Assembly: GCA_017993835.1 (NCBI GenBank)
Contig: JAGOLX010000007.1
Coordinates: forward strand, 82,913 to 146,912
Reading direction: 5' to 3'
Origin: Phycisphaerae bacterium
GTDB taxonomy: Bacteria; Planctomycetota; Phycisphaerae; Sedimentisphaerales; Anaerobacaceae
DNA length: 64,000 nucleotides
Shown here: in pieces, positions 6,217-15,444 of the stretch
Layout of the letters: each line of letters starts with the position of its first letter
Numbering within the stretch: position 1 is the first letter of the stretch
Program-made: the position numbers and the translations under genes
Notes under the pieces: model-generated
Seen by the model: only the letters and a program-made list of their open reading frames with translations
The model's database searches: none
What the model was told of the DNA's origin: nothing

Positions 6217-7692
6217 ATGAAGAGAGGGATGGGTCTGGTGGGCGTGGCCTGTTCGGTGGCGGTGTGTCTGCAGGCGGGGAGTTGCGGGGCGGCGGAGAAG
6301 TACGATGCCAAGTGGGACTCGCTGGACTCCCGGCCTACGCCGTCGTGGTGGATCGACGCGAAGTTTGGTATTTTCGTACATTGGGGCGCCTACTCGGTGC
6401 CTGCCTGGTCCGTGCGGGGACAATACTCGGAGTGGTACTGGCACAACATCACGAACGACAAGGCCAAGAACGGGCCGTGGTGGCAGTACCACAAAAAGAC
6501 CTACGGCGAGGAGTTTCCCTATGCAGGTTTCGCCCCCATGTTCAAAGCGGAACTCTACGACCCGAACCATTGGGCGGAGGTCTTCCTTCGCTCGGGGGCA
6601 AAGTACGTCGTCGCGACCTCGAAGCACCACGATGGCTACTGCATGTGGCCAAGCCGGGAGGCCAATCGCAGTTGGGGCCGGCCGTGGAACTCGATGGACA
6701 TCGGTCCCGGCCGGGACCTGCTGGGCGAGCTGACCGGCGCGGTCCGCGCCAAGGGGCTCCGCATGGGCATCTACTATTCGCTCTACGAGTGGTACAACCC
6801 GCTCTGGGCGACGGATCGGGAGCTGTTCGTCGAGAAGCACACGTTCCCGCAGTTCCAGGACGTGGTGACGCGGTATCAGCCGGAGGTGATCTTCTCCGAC
6901 GGCGAGTGGGACATGCCCAGTAAGGACTGGCACAGCGAGGAGCTGCTCGCGTGGCTGTTCAACGAGTCGCCGGTCAAGGACAGCGTCGTGGTCAACGACC
7001 GCTGGGGTAAGGACTGCCGGCACAAGCACGGCGGCTATTTCACTACCGAGTATGGCGCGGGCCTGGCCAGCGGGGCGCACCCCTGGGAGGAGAACCGCGG
7101 CATGGGGTTCTCCTACGGCTACAGCCGGACCGAACCGCTCGCGGATTACCGCTCTGCGCGGGAGTTGGTCCTGATGCTGGTCGATATCGTCAGTCGCGGC
7201 GGCAATCTGCTTCTCGACATCGGTCCGGCGGCCGACGGCACCATCCCGGTCATCATGGAGGAGCGACTGACCCAGATCGGCGACTGGCTCAAGGTCAACG
7301 GCGAAGCCATCTACGGCGCGCGCAACTGGAAGCGGACGAACCAGTGGACCGAGGGTACGCGACCCGAAGTCGGCTACGGCAAGGAGTTCATGGCCAAGTA
7401 CGACATCAACGAGCTGACGGGCAAACCCACGCCCGACAAAGCGGTTATTGAGGCGTTCTTCACGACAAAGGGCGACACACTGTACGTTATCACGCCCCGT
7501 TGGCCCGGCGAGAAGCTGGTCGTGCGAGATATTGAGGTTTCGCCGGACACGACGGTAACGATGCTCGGTGTGGCGCAATCCATCCGCTGGGACCGGTCGG
7601 GGTCTGCCCTCACGATCCAGACGCCGGGGCTGTCGGTGGACGAGGCGCCTTGTCGCGATGCGTATGTGTTTAAGATCACTGGAGTTAGGTAG
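6217..7692 (+). CDS. Secreted alpha-L-fucosidase, glycoside hydrolase family 29
   Basis: The protein is 491 aa. It starts at 6217 after GAAAGGAG and opens with a Sec signal peptide (K-R then VGVACSVAVCL, cleavage near the GAA-E around residue 28). The GH29 catalytic barrel follows: WWIDAKFGIFVHWG near residue 45, SKHHDGYCMWPS near residue 138, and PEVIFSDGEWD near residue 223, where the Asp of FSDG is the expected nucleophile. LLLDIGPAADGTI near residue 330 is also characteristic. It should remove alpha-L-fucose from glycans such as fucoidan or host glycans, outside the cytoplasm. It opens the long co-directional block of sugar-degradation genes. Confidence 0.88.
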   Translation: MKRGMGLVGVACSVAVCLQAGSCGAAEKYDAKWDSLDSRPTPSWWIDAKFGIFVHWGAYSVPAWSVRGQYSEWYWHNITNDKAKNGPWWQYHKKTYGEEFPYAGFAPMFKAELYDPNHWAEVFLRSGAKYVVATSKHHDGYCMWPSREANRSWGRPWNSMDIGPGRDLLGELTGAVRAKGLRMGIYYSLYEWYNPLWATDRELFVEKHTFPQFQDVVTRYQPEVIFSDGEWDMPSKDWHSEELLAWLFNESPVKDSVVVNDRWGKDCRHKHGGYFTTEYGAGLASGAHPWEENRGMGFSYGYSRTEPLADYRSARELVLMLVDIVSRGGNLLLDIGPAADGTIPVIMEERLTQIGDWLKVNGEAIYGARNWKRTNQWTEGTRPEVGYGKEFMAKYDINELTGKPTPDKAVIEAFFTTKGDTLYVITPRWPGEKLVVRDIEVSPDTTVTMLGVAQSIRWDRSGSALTIQTPGLSVDEAPCRDAYVFKITGVR

Positions 7693-7836
7693 GTTCCGCG
7701 GGCTGAGCCCGAGGCAGGGGAACGTCGTGACATGGCGGCCGGTTGTCAGGCGGAGGTTCTGCGTCACTGCCGCGAAGGCGGGAATCCGGCTGTTCGAGCG
7801 GTCGTCGGCAGAGGGGCAAATTGGCGGGAAATAGAA

Positions 7837-7864
7837 TTGCCTGCGTATCTCAGACCGGTATAAT
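7837..7864 (+). promoter_or_regulatory. Strong -10 promoter ahead of the oxidoreductase block
   Basis: TTGCCT (7837-7842), a 16-base spacer and a consensus TATAAT (7859-7864). Transcription would start near 7871, about 228 bases before the first start codon at 8099. Confidence 0.6.
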
Positions 7865-7870
7865 TGAACA

Positions 7871-8098
7871 GCTTTGGGGGCCCCGAACGCAGGGGCGTGG
7901 GGGCCGTTGCAGGCGTCCCGAGGGGTGGGGGATGGTGGTTGGCTGTAAGGAGGTCGCTGGCTTGATGGGCCCGCCCAATGGCGTGGTCGCAATAAAGAGG
8001 GGATCGTAAGCGTTCTCTCCATACGAGAAGAGACGCTTTGCAGGAATGGTGTGCCAAACACCTGACGTGTCTTCGAGTCTTGATAAGGAGGTTACGAG
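7871..8098 (+). promoter_or_regulatory. Long G-rich 5' leader of the sugar-isomerase operon
   Basis: The predicted leader is GC- and G-run-rich and contains an imperfect hairpin at about 8007-8038 (AAGCGTTCTCTC pairing with GAGAAGAGACGCTT). It matches no riboswitch I know. A possible 25-codon reading frame begins at an ATG near 7932, with no ribosome site to support it. The preceding stretch, 7693-7836, holds a degenerate half of the CCCGCGAAxGCGGGAATCC repeat near 7771 and nothing else recognisable. Confidence 0.35.
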
Positions 8099-9100
8099 AT
8101 GGCTAGACCTGTAACGCTTTGCACCGGTCAATGGGCGGACCTGCCGCTGGAGACCTTGGCGAAGAAAGCGAAGAGTTGGGGGTATGACGGGCTGGAGCTG
8201 GCCTGCTGGGGCGACCACTTCGAGGTGGACAAAGCCCTCAAGGACGACAATTACTGCAAAGCCAAGCGGGACATGCTCAAGAAGCACGGCCTGGAGGTGT
8301 TTGCCATCTCGAACCACTTGGTCGGGCAGTGCATCTGCGACAACATCGACGCGCGTCACAAGGCGATCATTGGCCCGGAGATCTGGGGCGACGGCAAGCC
8401 GGAAGGCGTCAGGGAGCGAGCGGCGCAGGGTATGATCAATGCGGCCAAGGCCGCCAAGAAGCTCGGCGTCGGTGTCGTCAACGGCTTCACCGGCAGCTCG
8501 ATCTGGCATCTGCTGTATTCGTTCCCGCCGGCCTCGAAGGAAATGATCGACGCCGGCTACGCGGACTTCGCCAAACGGTTCATTCCCATCCTCGATGCGT
8601 TCAAGAAGGAAGGGATCAAGTTCGCCCTGGAAGTCCACCCGACGGAGATTGCATTCGATATCGCCTCCGCCCAGCGGGCAGTTGACGCGGTCAAGGGCCA
8701 CGAGTGCTTCGGCTTCAATTATGACCCGAGCCACTTCGGCTACCAACACGTGGACTACGTGAAATTCATCCGCACGTTCCCCAAGCGGATCTTCCACTGC
8801 CACATGAAGGACGTCTGGTGGGGCCATGGCGACGGCACTGTCGGCGTTTTCGGCGGCCACACCGACTTCACCGATCCGCGTCGGTACTGGGATTTCCGCT
8901 CTATCGGCCACGGCGACATCAACTTCGAGGAGATCATCGTGGCGCTCAACGATATCGGTTACCAGGGTCCGCTCTCCGTTGAGTGGGAAGACGGGCGAAT
9001 GGATCGCGAGCACGGGGCGGCCGAGGCCGTCCAGTTGATCAAGAAGGCCGACTTCAAGCCCTCGCAAATCGCCTTCGACTCGGCGTTCGAAAAGAAATGA
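8099..9100 (+). CDS. Cytoplasmic sugar isomerase/epimerase-like TIM barrel (AP_endonuc_2)
   Basis: The protein is 333 aa with no signal peptide. AAGGAGG precedes the ATG at 8099. It is a xylose-isomerase-like TIM barrel with the four expected metal ligands: Glu in FALEVHP (near residue 180), Asp in FNYDPSHF (near 211), His in FHCHMKD (near 233), and Glu in LSVEWED (near 299). The first strand reads [11 protein letters not shown]. It probably isomerises, epimerises or dehydrates a keto-sugar produced by the neighbouring oxidoreductases; the substrate is inferred from context only. A strong terminator-like hairpin follows it, so it may be expressed above the genes downstream. Confidence 0.83.
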   Translation: MARPVTLCTGQWADLPLETLAKKAKSWGYDGLELACWGDHFEVDKALKDDNYCKAKRDMLKKHGLEVFAISNHLVGQCICDNIDARHKAIIGPEIWGDGKPEGVRERAAQGMINAAKAAKKLGVGVVNGFTGSSIWHLLYSFPPASKEMIDAGYADFAKRFIPILDAFKKEGIKFALEVHPTEIAFDIASAQRAVDAVKGHECFGFNYDPSHFGYQHVDYVKFIRTFPKRIFHCHMKDVWWGHGDGTVGVFGGHTDFTDPRRYWDFRSIGHGDINFEEIIVALNDIGYQGPLSVEWEDGRMDREHGAAEAVQLIKKADFKPSQIAFDSAFEKK

Positions 9101-9111
9101 TGACAATCAGA

Positions 9112-9155
9112 CTGAGGCCCGGATGCAGCGAAAGCGTCCGGGCCTCAGGGCTTTT
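9112..9155 (+). terminator. Rho-independent-type hairpin after the TIM-barrel gene
   Basis: A 15-bp stem (9112-9126 with 9134-9148, one G-T pair) with loop AGCGAAA is followed by GGCTTTT. It lies 12 bases after the stop codon. Because downstream genes are co-directional it may attenuate rather than end transcription. Confidence 0.7.
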
Positions 9156-9220
9156 GAAGAAACCGGCTGCGGAGATTCCGGAGTTCTCTGCGGCCAAGAA
9201 TTACCTGATAGAAGGGTGTA

Positions 9221-10507
9221 ATGGCACGAACGAACATCTGTCGTCGTGGATTCCTCAAGGCGGCGGCTGGCGTTGCGGCAGTGATGGGGGCACCCAGCAT
9301 CGTGCCGTCGTCGGCCTTTGGAGCCGGGGCGCCCAGCGAGCGGATTACGCTCGGATTCATCGCCTGCGGCAAGCAGAGCCAACATCTGATGCGGGCGTTC
9401 CTGAACCAGCCGGGTACGCACGTCGTAGCCGCCTGCGACGTGGACAAGCTCAAGCTCGAACGCAGCAGCAAGGGCATCGTCGACAAGCACTACGCGGACA
9501 AGAAGGACGGGTCGTACAAAGGTTGTGCGACCTATCGTGATTTCCGCGATGTGCTGGCTCGGCCGGATATCGACGCGGTCGTGATCTCGACGCCGGACCA
9601 TTGGCATACCGCCATCTCGATCGCGGCGTGCCAGGCGGGCAAGGACATCTACTGCGAGAAGCCCCTGACCCAGACGATTGCCGAGGCCAGGGCCCTGATC
9701 AACGCGGTTCGCACGTACAATCGCATTTTCCAGGTGGGCAGCATGCAGCGTTCCTCGCAGGAGTTCCGCTTCGCCTGCGAGCTGGTCCGCAACGGCTACA
9801 TCGGCGACGTCAAGCACGTAACGGTCGGCGTGGGCGGCCCGCCGGAGGACAAGCCCTTGCCGCCTGAGCCTGTGCCAGAATATCTGGACTGGGACATGTG
9901 GGTCGGGCCCGCCATGTGGCGACCCTACAACAACGATTTGGCCCCGCACATCAGCTTCGATGGTTTCCCGAACTGGCGTTATCATAGTTACTATGGCGGC
10001 GGCGGCATGACCGACTGGGGCGCCCACCATTTCGACATCGCCCAGTGGGGCCTTGGCATGGACGGCTCCGGGCCCGTCGAGATCATCCCCCCCGACGGCA
10101 AGGACTGCAAGGTCCTGACCTACAAGTACGCCAACGGCATCCCCATGACGCGGGACCAGGCCAACGGCGTGCTCTTCGAGGGGACCACGGGCAAGGTCGA
10201 GGTCAATCGCGGCTACCTGAAGACCTGGCCGGAGAAGCTCAAGGACCAGGTGATCGGGCCCAATCAGGTGCATCTGTACAACAGCAGGGACCATTATGCC
10301 GACTGGCTTGACGCGATCCGCAAACGCACCGACCCCATCTGCAGCATCGAAATCGGCGCCAGCTCGGTGACTGTGTGTCACCTCGGCAACATTGCCTACA
10401 GGCTGCAACGGCCGCTCAAGTGGGATCCGAAGCGCGAAGTCTTCGTCGGCGACGACGAAGCCAACCGCCTCTTGTCCCGCCCGTACCGCAGCCCGTGGGT
10501 TCTCTAG
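9221..10507 (+). CDS. Tat-exported GFO/IDH/MocA oxidoreductase 1
   Basis: The product is 428 aa. The N-terminus CRRGFLKAAAGVA carries the twin-arginine motif (R8-R9) and a hydrophobic stretch, so the protein should be exported already folded with its nicotinamide cofactor. The Rossmann domain begins ERITLGFIACGKQ near residue 42. The catalytic lysine motif is CEKPLTQ near residue 146, and the substrate-side motif D-W-G-A-H-H-F-D lies near residue 265. Family members oxidise or reduce sugar hydroxyls, often at C3. It is followed after 21 bases by a close relative (both retain a DW-x-x-HH-x-D-IA form), so the two form a sub-pair distinct from the later paralogues. Confidence 0.88.
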   Translation: MARTNICRRGFLKAAAGVAAVMGAPSIVPSSAFGAGAPSERITLGFIACGKQSQHLMRAFLNQPGTHVVAACDVDKLKLERSSKGIVDKHYADKKDGSYKGCATYRDFRDVLARPDIDAVVISTPDHWHTAISIAACQAGKDIYCEKPLTQTIAEARALINAVRTYNRIFQVGSMQRSSQEFRFACELVRNGYIGDVKHVTVGVGGPPEDKPLPPEPVPEYLDWDMWVGPAMWRPYNNDLAPHISFDGFPNWRYHSYYGGGGMTDWGAHHFDIAQWGLGMDGSGPVEIIPPDGKDCKVLTYKYANGIPMTRDQANGVLFEGTTGKVEVNRGYLKTWPEKLKDQVIGPNQVHLYNSRDHYADWLDAIRKRTDPICSIEIGASSVTVCHLGNIAYRLQRPLKWDPKREVFVGDDEANRLLSRPYRSPWVL

Positions 10508-10528
10508 TAGGCGTGAGGAGTACGATTC

Positions 10529-11818
10529 ATGAGCAGCATCTTTCGGTCACGTCGGCGATTCCTGCGGCATGTCGCGGGGATCTCGGCGGGTGTCGTGGGC
10601 TTTCCGCACATCGTCCCTTCGACGGTGCTCGGATCGTCGGCGCCGAGCGAGCGGATCACCCTCGGCTGCATCGGCGTCGGCGGCCAGGGCACAGGCAACA
10701 TGCAGGGCTTTCTCAGCAAGAAGGACGCCCAGGTTGTCGCGGTCTGCGACGTGGATAAGAAGAACCTCGATCGGGCGAAGTCGCTCGTTGACAAGAAGTA
10801 CGAGAACACCGGCTGTGCGACGTACCACGACTTTCGCGAGGTCATCGCGCGGGCCGATATCGATGCGCTGTCGCTGGCCATGCCGGACCATTGGCACTCG
10901 ATCCCGGTCGTCCTGGGCGCCCAGGCGGGCAAGGACATGTACGGCGAGAAGCCCCTTGCACGCACGATCCACGAAGGTATGGTGATGCGCGACGCGATGA
11001 ACCAGTACGGGCGCATCTGGCAGACCGGGAGCTGGCAGCGCTCGCAGGAGAATTTTCGCCACGCCTGTGAGCTGGTCCGCAACGGGCGGATCGGCAAGAT
11101 CCTTCGCGTGGAGGTCGGCCTGCCGACCGGCGGTGGGACCGACAACCGGCCGGTGCAGCCGGTGCCGGAGAACCTCGACTGGGATTTCTGGCTCGGCCCG
11201 GCGCCTTGGGTGCCATACCGAGGCGTCTCCCACTGGGATTGGCGATGGATCATGGATTACTCCGGCGGCCAGCTCACCGACTGGGCAGGCCACCACATCG
11301 ACATCGCCCACTGGGGCCTGGGCCTCGAAGAGACCGGCCCGGTCGAGATCGAAGGCAAAGGCGTCTATCCGAAGGACGGCCTGTTCAACGTGCCCACCGA
11401 GTACAAGTTTACCTGCAAGTACGCCAACGGCGTCGAGATGGTCGTCGCGAACGACCGGCAGGTGCCGAAGGGCATGGGCACCGTCTGGTATGGCGAGAAG
11501 GGCTGGGTCCACGTCGATCGCGGCCGGCAGGCGACGGAGCCGGCGAACCTGTGGAATGACGTGATCGGTCCCAACGAGATCCGCCTGTACGAGAGCCGCG
11601 ACCATCAGCAGAACTTCCTCGATTGCGTGAGGTCCCGCAGGAAGACGATCACGCCCATCGAGGTGGCGCATCGCTCGATCAGCGTGGGCCTGCTGGGCGA
11701 GATCGCCATGCTGTTGGAACGCAAGCTGCGCTGGAACCCCGAGAAAGAGGAATTCGTGAACGATCCCGAGGCCAATCGGATGCTGTCGCGTCCGATGCGG
11801 GCCCCGTGGCATCTGTAG
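10529..11818 (+). CDS. Tat-exported GFO/IDH/MocA oxidoreductase 2
   Basis: The product is 429 aa with Tat signal SRRRFLRHVAGISAG near residues 7-21. The NAD(P)-binding domain begins ITLGCIGVGGQGTG near residue 43. The catalytic motif is GEKPLAR near residue 140 and the active-site DWAGHHIDIAHW near residue 251. It lies 21 bases after oxidoreductase 1 and shares its DW-x-x-HH-x-D form, suggesting a recent duplication or a heteromeric pair acting on related substrates. The 3' side is separated from the ThuA gene by a 59-base perfect palindromic element. The sugar substrate cannot be told from sequence. Confidence 0.88.
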   Translation: MSSIFRSRRRFLRHVAGISAGVVGFPHIVPSTVLGSSAPSERITLGCIGVGGQGTGNMQGFLSKKDAQVVAVCDVDKKNLDRAKSLVDKKYENTGCATYHDFREVIARADIDALSLAMPDHWHSIPVVLGAQAGKDMYGEKPLARTIHEGMVMRDAMNQYGRIWQTGSWQRSQENFRHACELVRNGRIGKILRVEVGLPTGGGTDNRPVQPVPENLDWDFWLGPAPWVPYRGVSHWDWRWIMDYSGGQLTDWAGHHIDIAHWGLGLEETGPVEIEGKGVYPKDGLFNVPTEYKFTCKYANGVEMVVANDRQVPKGMGTVWYGEKGWVHVDRGRQATEPANLWNDVIGPNEIRLYESRDHQQNFLDCVRSRRKTITPIEVAHRSISVGLLGEIAMLLERKLRWNPEKEEFVNDPEANRMLSRPMRAPWHL

Positions 11819-11826
11819 GAAACCGG

Positions 11827-11885
11827 GTAGGGTGTGCTGTGCACACCGTGGCCTGGAAGAGGAAGGTGTGCACAGCACACCCTAC
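11827..11885. repeat. 59-base hyphenated palindrome (GTAGGGTGTGC type)
   Basis: A perfect 21-base inverted repeat (11827-11847 and 11865-11885) encloses a 17-base spacer. The outer ends read GTAG...CTAC. The element sits between stop and ribosome site without touching either, and resembles REP-type palindromes. The other GTAG-bounded element in this window is at 21373. Confidence 0.75.
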
Positions 11886-11905
11886 GATATCAGAAAGGAG
11901 CCGAT

Positions 11906-13525
11906 ATGGTGAGGTCGAGAATAGTTGGTGCCGTACTGCTGGGTGGTTTGTGCTTGTCCACGGCGGTGTGGGCGCAGTCGCCGAAGGAATTGCCTCAGGT
12001 GAGTGCTGACAAGATCGCCAAAATCACCGAGGCCATGCCGGCCAAGGCGGCGGTCGCTCCGGCGCAACCTCGCAAGATGCTGATCTTCTGGAAGTGCGAG
12101 ACGTTCTACCATGACGTGATCCCGGTGGCGAACGAGGCGCTGCGGATCATGGGCGAGAAGACCGGGGCCTTCCAGGTGACGGTCGTCACAGATGATTACA
12201 GCGTGTTCACGGCGGAGACGCTCAAGCAGTTCGATGCGGTTTGCCTGAACAACACGACGAGCCTGAAGTTCGACCCGGCTGCGACGCCGGAGCGGTGCAA
12301 GGCCCTGATGGACTTCGTCAAGAGCGGCAAAGGTCTGATCGGCATCCACGCCGCAGCGGACAACTTCTACCAGTGGCCGGAAGGCCAGGAGATGATGGGC
12401 AACAAGTTCACCGGTCATCCCTGGGGTGCCGGCGGCACCTGGGCCTACAAGATCGATGTGCCGGATCATCCCCTCATGGCGCCGTTCAAGGGCCAAGGCT
12501 TCAAGCTCAGCGACGAGATCTACCGGACGGACCCGCCGCTGTATTCCCGCGACAAGCAGTTCGTCCTGATGAGCCTTGACACCAGCGATCCGACGACCCG
12601 CAATGTTCGGGACTTCAAAGACACCGACGTCGACACGGGCATCACGTGGATCAAAGAGGTGGGCAAGGGTCGTCTGTTCTATTGCTCCTTTGGGCACAAT
12701 CACGCGATCTTCATGAATCCCACGCTGCTCGAGCACTACCTGCTTGGGATTCAGTTCGCGATGGGTGATCTGAAGGTGCCGACCCAGCCGATCGCAGGTG
12801 CGGCGCAGGGACAGACCGCCAACGCGCTGGTCGAGACGGTGAAAGCCTATGATTTCGGCCAGAGCCGCGAGGCGCTGACGCAGATCAGCGATGAGATCCG
12901 CAAGGCGTACGGCAAGCCCGACGAGCTGAAGAAGTTCGAAGCGTCGCTGATCGAGGTTCTCAAGTCGGACGCCAAGTACGCGGGCAAGCAGTACGCCTGC
13001 CGCGAGCTGAGCATCATCGGGACGAGCCAGTCGGCGCCGGTGCTGGCGGGGATGCTGACCAGCGAGGAGTACTCGGACATGGCCCGCTATGCCCTGGAGC
13101 GGATTCCCGGCGAGGCGGCGGACAAGGCGTTCCTGGACGCCCTCCCGAAGGCCAGGGGCAAGGCCAAGACCGGGATCGTCAACAGTCTCGGCGAGCGAGA
13201 ATGCGTCGCGGCGGCTCCCGCTATCGCGCAGCTCGTCGACAACTCGGACAAGGTGCTGGCCGGCGCTGCGATCAGCGCGTTGGGCAAGATCGGCGGACCC
13301 GAGGCCCTCAAGGGATTGGACAAGGCGCTCCAGACAGCGGCGGATGCCCAGAAGATGTCGGTCTACGACGCCTATCTGAAGGTCGCGGAGAAGATGGTGG
13401 CCGCGGGCGACAAGCTCGGCGCGCAGAAGATCTACATCAGCCTGAACAAGGACGGAGTGCCCCAACTGGTCCGCTCCGCGGCCATGAAGGGCATGGTGAA
13501 GTCCACGCAGAGCAGCAGCAGATAA
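11906..13525 (+). CDS. Secreted ThuA-domain protein with HEAT-like C-terminus
   Basis: The protein is 539 aa. The ATG at 11906 follows AAAGGAG. A Sec signal peptide ends near A-Q (residue 23). Residues 50-290 form a ThuA-like domain (PF06283): RKMLIFWKCETFYHD at its start, FDAVCLNNTT, GLIGIHAAADNFY near residue 145, and VGKGRLFYCSFGHN near residue 252. Agrobacterium ThuA works with the MocA-type ThuB in making or using 3-keto disaccharides. Residues 300-539 are helical repeats (SAPVLAGMLTSEEYSDMARYALE and similar), probably HEAT-like. It stands in the middle of the oxidoreductase series, matching that functional link. Confidence 0.82.
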   Translation: MVRSRIVGAVLLGGLCLSTAVWAQSPKELPQVSADKIAKITEAMPAKAAVAPAQPRKMLIFWKCETFYHDVIPVANEALRIMGEKTGAFQVTVVTDDYSVFTAETLKQFDAVCLNNTTSLKFDPAATPERCKALMDFVKSGKGLIGIHAAADNFYQWPEGQEMMGNKFTGHPWGAGGTWAYKIDVPDHPLMAPFKGQGFKLSDEIYRTDPPLYSRDKQFVLMSLDTSDPTTRNVRDFKDTDVDTGITWIKEVGKGRLFYCSFGHNHAIFMNPTLLEHYLLGIQFAMGDLKVPTQPIAGAAQGQTANALVETVKAYDFGQSREALTQISDEIRKAYGKPDELKKFEASLIEVLKSDAKYAGKQYACRELSIIGTSQSAPVLAGMLTSEEYSDMARYALERIPGEAADKAFLDALPKARGKAKTGIVNSLGERECVAAAPAIAQLVDNSDKVLAGAAISALGKIGGPEALKGLDKALQTAADAQKMSVYDAYLKVAEKMVAAGDKLGAQKIYISLNKDGVPQLVRSAAMKGMVKSTQSSSR

Positions 13526-13557
13526 CCGCACGTTGACATAGGAACGGGACCGTAGAA

Positions 13558-15420
13558 ATGCGATTGAAGCCGAAGAGCGTTGTATCGTTGTGGATCGCGG
13601 CGATTGCCGTTGCCATGCTGGGACCGGTGGTTTCGACCGCCGGCGCGGAGGAAGGCAACCAGGAAATCATGAAAATGGTGATCGACGCGTTGAAGAGCCC
13701 GGATGCGGAAATGCAGACGGGCGCCATCGCCATCGTGCGGGAGATCGGCGGCGCGGAAGTCACCAAAGCGTTGGCGCAGGAGCTGCCGAACCTGGGCCCG
13801 ACCGCCCAGGTGCAACTGCTCTCGGCTCTGGCGGATCGGGGCGACGTCCTGGCCCTGCCGGCGGTGATCGAGGCCGGCAAGTCGAAGGATGAATCCGTCC
13901 GCGTCGCGGCGCTGAAGGCCGTCGGCCAGCTTGGAAATGCGTCGAGCGTCCCACTGCTGGCGGAACGGGCAGCGTCGAGCAAGGGCGTCGAGCAGAAGGC
14001 CGCTCGCGAGAGTCTGTACCGGCTTCGCGGCGCCGAGGTCGACGCCGCAGTGCTGCAGAACCTGGCCGCCGCCAAGTCGGAGGTCAAGGTCGAGCTGGTC
14101 AGTGCGGTGGGCGAGCGCAACATCGCGGGTTCCGTCGAGACACTGCTCAAGGCCGCGAAGGACGAGGACCGCAAGGTCCGCACCGAATCGCTCAAGGTGC
14201 TCCGAGGGGTGGGCAAGCCCGAGGACATGCCCGCCTTGGTGAACCTGCTGCTGGAGGTCAAGACGGATTCCGACCGCACCGAAGCGGAGAAGACGATCGC
14301 CATCGTGGCGCACAAGATCGAAGACGCGACCCGCCAGGCAGCCGCGGTGTTGCAGGTGCTGCCGAATGTGAAGGACAACCCGAATCGCGCCTCGCTGCTG
14401 CGAGTGCTCGGTCGCATCGGCGACAGCAGCGCGCTGCCGACGTTGCGGACCGCGCTGACCGCGCGGGAGGCGGAGATCCAGGATGCCGCGATCCGCGCCC
14501 TATCCGACTGGCCGACCGCGGAACCGGTGCCCGATCTGCTTAAGGTGGCTCAGACCGCGGAAAACGCCAAGTACAAGGTGCTGGCGCTCCGGGGTTTCGT
14601 GCGGCTGCTCGGTCTGGCGAGCGATCGATCCGCCGAGGAGACGATCGATCTGTACAAGAAGGCGATGGAACTCGCGGTCGATGCCCAGGAGAAGAAACGG
14701 GTGCTCTCCGGCCTGGCCTCCGCAAAGTCGCTGGCCGCGTTGAACATGGCGGCGCAGTACTTGGATGATCTGCCTTTGCACCTGGAGGCGGAGTCGGCGA
14801 CCGTTCAAATCGCCCAGTCGGTCTACGGCGCCGATCCGGCTCGGACGAAGGAAGTCCTGGCGAAGGTGATCGCGGCCACCAAGCAGGACGCGGTTCGCCA
14901 GCAGGCCCAGGAGGTCATCGGCATGATCGAGCGGTTCGATGACTACATCGTCGCCTGGCAGGTCAGCGGTCCCTACACGAAGGACGTACAGGCGAACGAG
15001 CTGATCGATGCCGTGTTCCCGCCGGAGCAGGAAGGGCAGCAAGCCCAATGGCAGGCGATGCCCGCCGGAACCACGCCGGCAAGTCCCTGGCTGATCGAGC
15101 CCGACAAGGTCGCGACTCTGGCCGGCGACAAGCGCGTCGCGTATCTGCGAACGAAGATCTCGTCGCCGAAGGAGCAGAAGGCCCGCCTGGAGGTGGGCAG
15201 CGACGACGGCGTCAAGATCTGGCTCAACGGCCAGGTCGTGCACGCGAACAACGCGGAACGCGCGGTCCAGCCGGGCGAGGATAAGGTCGATGTGACGTTG
15301 AAAGAAGGCGCCAACTCGGTGCTGGTCAAGCTCGTGCAGAACGCGGGCCAGTGGGCGATGTGTCTGCGGTTCCGTGCGCCCGACGGCGGCAAGCTGGAAG
15401 GCCTGAAGGTTGAACCCTGA
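13558..15420 (+). CDS. Exported HEAT-repeat protein with C-terminal sugar-binding-like sandwich
   Basis: The protein is 620 aa. It starts 32 bases after the ThuA gene and has a Sec signal (SLWIAAIAVAMLGPVVSTAGA). Residues 35-460 are tandem helical HEAT-type repeats (for example SVRVAALKAVGQLGNASSVP), a scaffold for protein contacts. The C-terminus (residues 465-620) begins WQVSGPY and runs through LEVGSDDGVKIWLNGQVVHAN to NSVLVKLVQNAGQW. This is a beta-sandwich of the kind often attached to sugar-active proteins. The same sandwich, with its parts in a different order, is present in the next gene. The role is inferred as an accessory or substrate-binding protein of this locus. Confidence 0.78.
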   Translation: MRLKPKSVVSLWIAAIAVAMLGPVVSTAGAEEGNQEIMKMVIDALKSPDAEMQTGAIAIVREIGGAEVTKALAQELPNLGPTAQVQLLSALADRGDVLALPAVIEAGKSKDESVRVAALKAVGQLGNASSVPLLAERAASSKGVEQKAARESLYRLRGAEVDAAVLQNLAAAKSEVKVELVSAVGERNIAGSVETLLKAAKDEDRKVRTESLKVLRGVGKPEDMPALVNLLLEVKTDSDRTEAEKTIAIVAHKIEDATRQAAAVLQVLPNVKDNPNRASLLRVLGRIGDSSALPTLRTALTAREAEIQDAAIRALSDWPTAEPVPDLLKVAQTAENAKYKVLALRGFVRLLGLASDRSAEETIDLYKKAMELAVDAQEKKRVLSGLASAKSLAALNMAAQYLDDLPLHLEAESATVQIAQSVYGADPARTKEVLAKVIAATKQDAVRQQAQEVIGMIERFDDYIVAWQVSGPYTKDVQANELIDAVFPPEQEGQQAQWQAMPAGTTPASPWLIEPDKVATLAGDKRVAYLRTKISSPKEQKARLEVGSDDGVKIWLNGQVVHANNAERAVQPGEDKVDVTLKEGANSVLVKLVQNAGQWAMCLRFRAPDGGKLEGLKVEP

Positions 15421-15444
15421 TTGAATTGGATCGGAGAGACGGTC

